From NCBI GenBank assembly GCA_937875035.1, contig CALNCF010000346.1, forward strand, positions 1 to 8,551: DNA of 8,551 bases, given 5' to 3'. A model generated the notes under the pieces. The model worked only from the letters and a program-made list of their open reading frames with translations, was not told where the DNA came from and did no database searches. The position numbers and the translations under genes are program-made. The stretch comes from an uncultured Sphingobacteriaceae bacterium (GTDB lineage Bacteria; Bacteroidota; Bacteroidia; Sphingobacteriales; Sphingobacteriaceae). Positions 6,051 through 8,551 of this stretch are shown piece after piece. The number at the start of each line of letters is the position of its first letter. Position 1 is the stretch's first letter.

Positions 6051-7133
6051 TTAAGCCATCTGCCCGTAAGCGCCTTTTCTTCCTAATGCTTTTAATACCT
6101 GGATATGCGATACCAGGGCATCCGTCAGGGTTCGTTTTACATTATAAGGATGACCGAATTCAATAGCCGTTTCTTCTACGATCTTCGAGATCTCCGGGTA
6201 ATGCACATGGCAGATATTCGGGAATAAATGATGCTCGATCTGGTAATTCAGTCCGCCGATATACCAGCCTAACAGCTTGTTGTTCCGGGCGAAATTTGAA
6301 GTGGTATAAAGCTGGTGAAGCGTCCATTCATTCTCAATGTTCCCGTCGCTGTCGGGCACCGGTTGCGTGGTACCCTCTACCAGGTGAGCCATCTGGAACA
6401 CCGTGCTCAGTATCCAGCCCGTGAACAGGTGCATCACCGCGAACCCGATCAGTACCTGCCACCAGGTAAAGGAAGTGAACAGCAAAGGAACGCCGATGGT
6501 CAGGAACAGGTAAATACTTTTAGAGATGAACAGCTTGGTATATTCTTTAAATGCGGTCGTATTCTGTTGCTCGAACATCCCCATCTTCTGGTATTTCATC
6601 ATCTGGTTCAGATCCCTGCTCAGCATGGATAAGGTGGTTAAGCTGTACACTAAAAACGCGTAGATGTACTGGTAGCGGTGGATCCGCAGCAAGGGCGAGT
6701 TCGGCGACAGGCGGATGATGACCCGGTAACGGATGTCCTCATCGTACGTTTCGATATTGGTAAATGTATGGTGCAATACATTGTGCTGTACCTTCCAGGT
6801 AAACACATTGCCGCCCAGTATGTAAATGCTGCTGCCCAGCAAGGTGTTGATCGATTGCTTATTGGAAAATGAACCGTGATTCGCGTCGTGCATAACCGAC
6901 ATGCCCATGCCTGCCAGCAATACCAGGGGAATACCCAGCCATGCGTTGATGGGAATAAGCACAAGAATAAGATAGGGAATGATGTACATGGCAGCCATCG
7001 CGATCATCTTGTTGCGCATGGTACCGTTGTCTTTAGTAGAGATTCCTTTCTGTTTAAAATAAGCGTTTACATTTTTTCTGAGCGCTTTTGTAAATGGTAG
7101 GCCGCTGTTGCTGCCAAATCGTAATGTTTTCAT
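6051..7133 (-). CDS. Membrane fatty acid desaturase (linoleoyl-CoA-desaturase-like)
   Basis: This is a 360-residue di-iron desaturase of the membrane-bound FA_desaturase superfamily, which introduces double bonds into acyl chains with O2 and an electron donor. The three histidine boxes are complete: HDANH (82-86), HNVLHH (117-122) and QIEHH (298-302). Glutamine in the third box is characteristic of the front-end (delta-5/delta-6) and sphingolipid desaturase group. Hydrophobic pairs lie at about 44-80 and 205-245. There is no N-terminal cytochrome b5 domain, so a separate electron carrier is needed. Bacterial relatives are commonly annotated as acyl-CoA desaturases; the exact substrate and bond position cannot be read here. 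The gene stands alone on the minus strand, with 6 bp to the convergent SpoIID-type stop codon and a 350-bp promoter region upstream. The start at 7133 gives the expected N-terminus, MKTLRFGSNSGLPF. Confidence 0.93.
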   Translation of the reverse strand: MKTLRFGSNSGLPFTKALRKNVNAYFKQKGISTKDNGTMRNKMIAMAAMYIIPYLILVLIPINAWLGIPLVLLAGMGMSVMHDANHGSFSNKQSINTLLGSSIYILGGNVFTWKVQHNVLHHTFTNIETYDEDIRYRVIIRLSPNSPLLRIHRYQYIYAFLVYSLTTLSMLSRDLNQMMKYQKMGMFEQQNTTAFKEYTKLFISKSIYLFLTIGVPLLFTSFTWWQVLIGFAVMHLFTGWILSTVFQMAHLVEGTTQPVPDSDGNIENEWTLHQLYTTSNFARNNKLLGWYIGGLNYQIEHHLFPNICHVHYPEISKIVEETAIEFGHPYNVKRTLTDALVSHIQVLKALGRKGAYGQMA

Positions 7134-7211
7134 TAATAATGATCAATTGGTTGGGTAATAGCCTAGCCTGGAGAAGTGGGTACAACAGGCCAGAAACAAT
7201 CGGGTCAGAGC

Positions 7212-7219
7212 TAAAGGTA
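7212..7219 (-). promoter_or_regulatory. Candidate -7 box for the desaturase
   Basis: The minus strand reads TACCTTTA followed by GC, seven of eight matches to TAnnTTTG. Transcription would start near 7205, leaving a leader of about 70 nt before the ATG at 7133. No clear -33 element is seen. Confidence 0.35.
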
Positions 7220-7346
7220 GTGTTTTTGTCGTTTTTTCTGATAATTAATATCATAAAGCCCTTTGCAATAATGTAAAAGCCTGTTGTTTGTACTGCCAAT
7301 TCTCCGGATATCTTTCTTTACACCATTCTTTACTCCGATATTTTAA

Positions 7347-7354
7347 TATATTTG
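7347..7354 (+). promoter_or_regulatory. Candidate -7 box upstream of the response regulator
   Basis: TATATTTG followed by GCC is a perfect match to the Bacteroidota -7 consensus TAnnTTTG. A transcript from here would have a leader of about 120 nt that includes the palindromes at 7422-7447. The -33 position has no clear TTG. A weaker alternative, TATTCTTG at 7423-7430, would start nearer the gene. Confidence 0.4.
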
Positions 7355-7421
7355 GCCTCAGTATTTTTTGTATTTGCTCTCTCGCCTGGTCCCATGTTCT
7401 CTGGGGTCTGTACTGTATTTT

Positions 7422-7447
7422 TTATTCTTGAATAAGAGAATCTTATT
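7422..7447. repeat. Two interlocking palindromes before the response regulator
   Basis: TTATTC-TT-GAATAA (7422-7435) is a perfect 6-bp inverted repeat with a 2-base centre. AATAAGA-GAA-TCTTATT (7431-7447) is a perfect 7-bp inverted repeat with a 3-base centre. They share the bases AATAA, so in RNA only one hairpin could form at a time, and in DNA they present three related half-sites. The end lies 36 bases before the ATG at 7484, and the first palindrome overlaps the possible -7 box TATTCTTG. It may be an operator, or chance in A+T-rich DNA. Confidence 0.55.
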
Positions 7448-7483
7448 TCAGATATTTATCGTACTCTAAAATTTTCAATCATT

Positions 7484-7897
7484 ATGACCCAGGAGCTAAA
7501 AGACTTCTTCATTCAGTATAATAATGACAAGCCCTTAAGAATTCTGATTGTTGATGATGATAAAATGAGTCACATCGTAGTGGAGAAAATGCTGGTCATT
7601 TGTGGCTTTCTTGTAGAGAAATCCTACGACGGGCTGGAAGCGCTGATCAAGATCCGTAACCGGAATGTCCACTATGATTTTGTTCTGATGGATATTCACA
7701 TGCCGAACATGGACGGTCTGACCGCCACCCGCGAGATCAAGAGCATCCGCGGCATGGAAACGCTTCCCATCTTTGCGCTCACCGGCGACTTATCCATGCA
7801 GGCCAAAATGCAGGTGATCTCTGCCGGCATGAGCGATTATTTCAATAAACCCCTGGATATAGACCGTTTGCTGGTAACCATCAAAAGTTACCTGTAG
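7484..7897 (+). CDS. Stand-alone receiver-domain response regulator
   Basis: The 137-residue product is a single REC domain (about residues 18-137) with no DNA-binding or enzymatic output domain. RILIVDDDK supplies the acidic metal-binding pair (D24/D25 region). D70 in VLMDIHMPNMDG is the phosphoacceptor, T100 in ALTGD is the conserved threonine and K122 in FNKPLD is the conserved lysine, so phosphorylation should be possible. The MDIHMPNMDGLTATREI wording is typical of receivers from hybrid histidine kinases and phosphorelays, so a relay role is likely, but the partner kinase is not in the window. The first 17 residues form a short polar extension. A TatD-type gene starts 1 bp after its stop, so the two are probably co-transcribed and translationally coupled. 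The upstream region has palindromes and candidate promoter boxes. No Shine-Dalgarno sequence is present. Confidence 0.93.
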   Translation: MTQELKDFFIQYNNDKPLRILIVDDDKMSHIVVEKMLVICGFLVEKSYDGLEALIKIRNRNVHYDFVLMDIHMPNMDGLTATREIKSIRGMETLPIFALTGDLSMQAKMQVISAGMSDYFNKPLDIDRLLVTIKSYL

Positions 7898-7898
7898 C

Positions 7899-8551
7899 AT
7901 GCCGTTTGCGCAAGGCTATATCAACATTCACTCGCACCGCAAACCACAGCTGCCGGATGAATGGGTGCTGCGCAATGCCTATACCTGTATGCCTTCTGTC
8001 GCACCCGCTTATGCTCTTTCGGCCGGGATCCATCCCTGGTATATTCCGGGCTCCGGGTTGCCCGGGCTGTTCAGTCGCCTGGAGAATCTGGCAGATCATC
8101 CTTCGGTGCTGGCCATTGGAGAGTGTGGCCTCGACCGTTCCATTGTTACCGACATGGCGCTTCAGAAAAAGGTATTCGAATTCCAGCTGAGGCTTGCGCA
8201 CGATCATCATAAGCCGGTCGTCATCCACGCGGTGAGAAGCTATTCCGACCTGCTGCCATACCTCAAAGCCAGCACGGTTCCCTGGGTGTTCCATCATTAC
8301 CAGGGGAATATCTTGCAAACCCGCGAAATGCTCCGTTACCCGGCTTATTTCTCATTCGGAAAAAGCCTTTTCGATCCCTCGGAAAAAACGAAGACCGTGC
8401 TGAACGAGCTGGACCTGAACCGGCTCTTTCTCGAAACCGACACCATGCCCGTAACGATCGCGCAGGTATATGCGCAGGCGACCCGGCTAAAGGATATTCC
8501 GCTTGCTGTGCTCCGGCAGCAGATCATACAGAACCGGCAAGAGCTCTTCGC
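7899..8551 (+). CDS. TatD-family metal-dependent hydrolase, 3' end cut by the window
   Basis: The frame from the ATG at 7899 stays open to the window end, 217 codons. TatD proteins are TIM-barrel metallohydrolases, several of which are DNases. Visible metal and catalytic motifs are NIHSHR (H11, H13), AIGECGLD (E75), PVVIHAV (H110), VFHHYQG (H132 aligning with the usual HCF motif) and FLETDTMP (D181). Spacing from the first HxH to E75 is shorter than in E. coli TatD, matching the compact 215-225-residue group I recall from Bacteroidota. If so, only a few codons are missing beyond 8551. The start is 1 bp after the response regulator stop, and the N-terminus GYINIHSHR is right for the family, so this ATG is well supported. 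The natural substrate is unknown; nuclease activity is inferred from the family only. Confidence 0.9.
   Translation, partial: MPFAQGYINIHSHRKPQLPDEWVLRNAYTCMPSVAPAYALSAGIHPWYIPGSGLPGLFSRLENLADHPSVLAIGECGLDRSIVTDMALQKKVFEFQLRLAHDHHKPVVIHAVRSYSDLLPYLKASTVPWVFHHYQGNILQTREMLRYPAYFSFGKSLFDPSEKTKTVLNELDLNRLFLETDTMPVTIAQVYAQATRLKDIPLAVLRQQIIQNRQELF

Larger units (their letters stand above)
7134..7483. other. Divergent A+T-rich intergenic region
   Basis: No gene is supported in these 350 bases between the minus-strand desaturase and the plus-strand response regulator. The region is visibly more A+T rich than the flanking genes, mainly from about 7220 to 7480. It holds candidate -7 boxes for both directions (7212-7219 minus; 7347-7354 and 7423-7430 plus) and a pair of interlocking palindromes at 7422-7447. 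I see no tRNA-like cloverleaf and no recognisable riboswitch core. Confidence 0.6.

Noticed and set aside
7054..7299. An 81-codon minus-strand frame overlapping the desaturase start
   Set aside because: Its composition follows A+T-rich intergenic DNA, and it overlaps the clear desaturase N-terminus in another frame.
8543..8551. GCTCTTCGC at the right end, similar to the adapter start GCTCTTCCG
   Set aside because: It is in frame with the TatD gene and the match fails after seven bases, so it is probably coincidence rather than a second adapter remnant.
1..8551. CRISPR arrays, transposons, phage genes, toxin-antitoxin or defence modules
   Set aside because: No regularly spaced repeats, transposase or integrase motifs, terminal repeats or defence-type domains were found; all long frames are assigned to housekeeping or envelope genes.

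Overview
The window looks like chromosomal housekeeping DNA from a member of the Bacteroidota, most likely near Sphingobacteriales or Chitinophagales. The evidence is the residue-level look of the L28, L33 and acetyl-CoA synthetase proteins, a run of genes typical of this phylum (surE, a small membrane protein, lpxB), the TAnnTTTG-type -7 boxes in several intergenic regions, and the near absence of Shine-Dalgarno sequences. The genus cannot be fixed by reading alone. I see no CRISPR array, insertion sequence, phage gene, tRNA or rRNA.

Left end (1-454): the first 12 bases are identical to the 3' end of the Illumina sequencing adapter, so the window starts at an uncleaned contig end. Next, on the minus strand, come rpmG (L33, intact) and rpmB (L28, broken). 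The rpmB reading frame is lost where about five conserved codons are missing. That fits a deletion of about 14 nt, which is either an assembly error near the contig end or a real lesion.

Middle (455-6044): a 357-bp intergenic region carries two minus-strand -7-like boxes that could drive rpmB-rpmG. It is followed on the plus strand by acs (AMP-forming acetyl-CoA synthetase), which starts at 812. Then comes a compact plus-strand block: surE (nucleotidase), an unnamed 85-residue three-helix membrane protein, lpxB (lipid A disaccharide synthase) and a secreted SpoIID/LytB-type protein. The last three are joined by 4-bp stop/start overlaps (TTGA, then ATGA), so they are probably translated from one mRNA. 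The block links lipid A synthesis with a predicted peptidoglycan-cleaving enzyme.

Right end (6045-8551): a membrane fatty acid desaturase lies on the minus strand, convergent with the SpoIID gene with only 6 bp between stop codons. A 350-bp A+T-rich divergent intergenic region follows, with candidate promoters in both directions and two interlocking palindromes. Next is a stand-alone receiver-domain response regulator, and 1 bp after its stop begins a TatD-family metal-dependent hydrolase gene that runs off the window end.

I did not find a convincing new system. The points most worth a second look are the adapter plus broken rpmB, the unnamed membrane protein coupled to lpxB, the lpxB-SpoIID coupling, and the overlapping palindromes in front of the response regulator-TatD pair.
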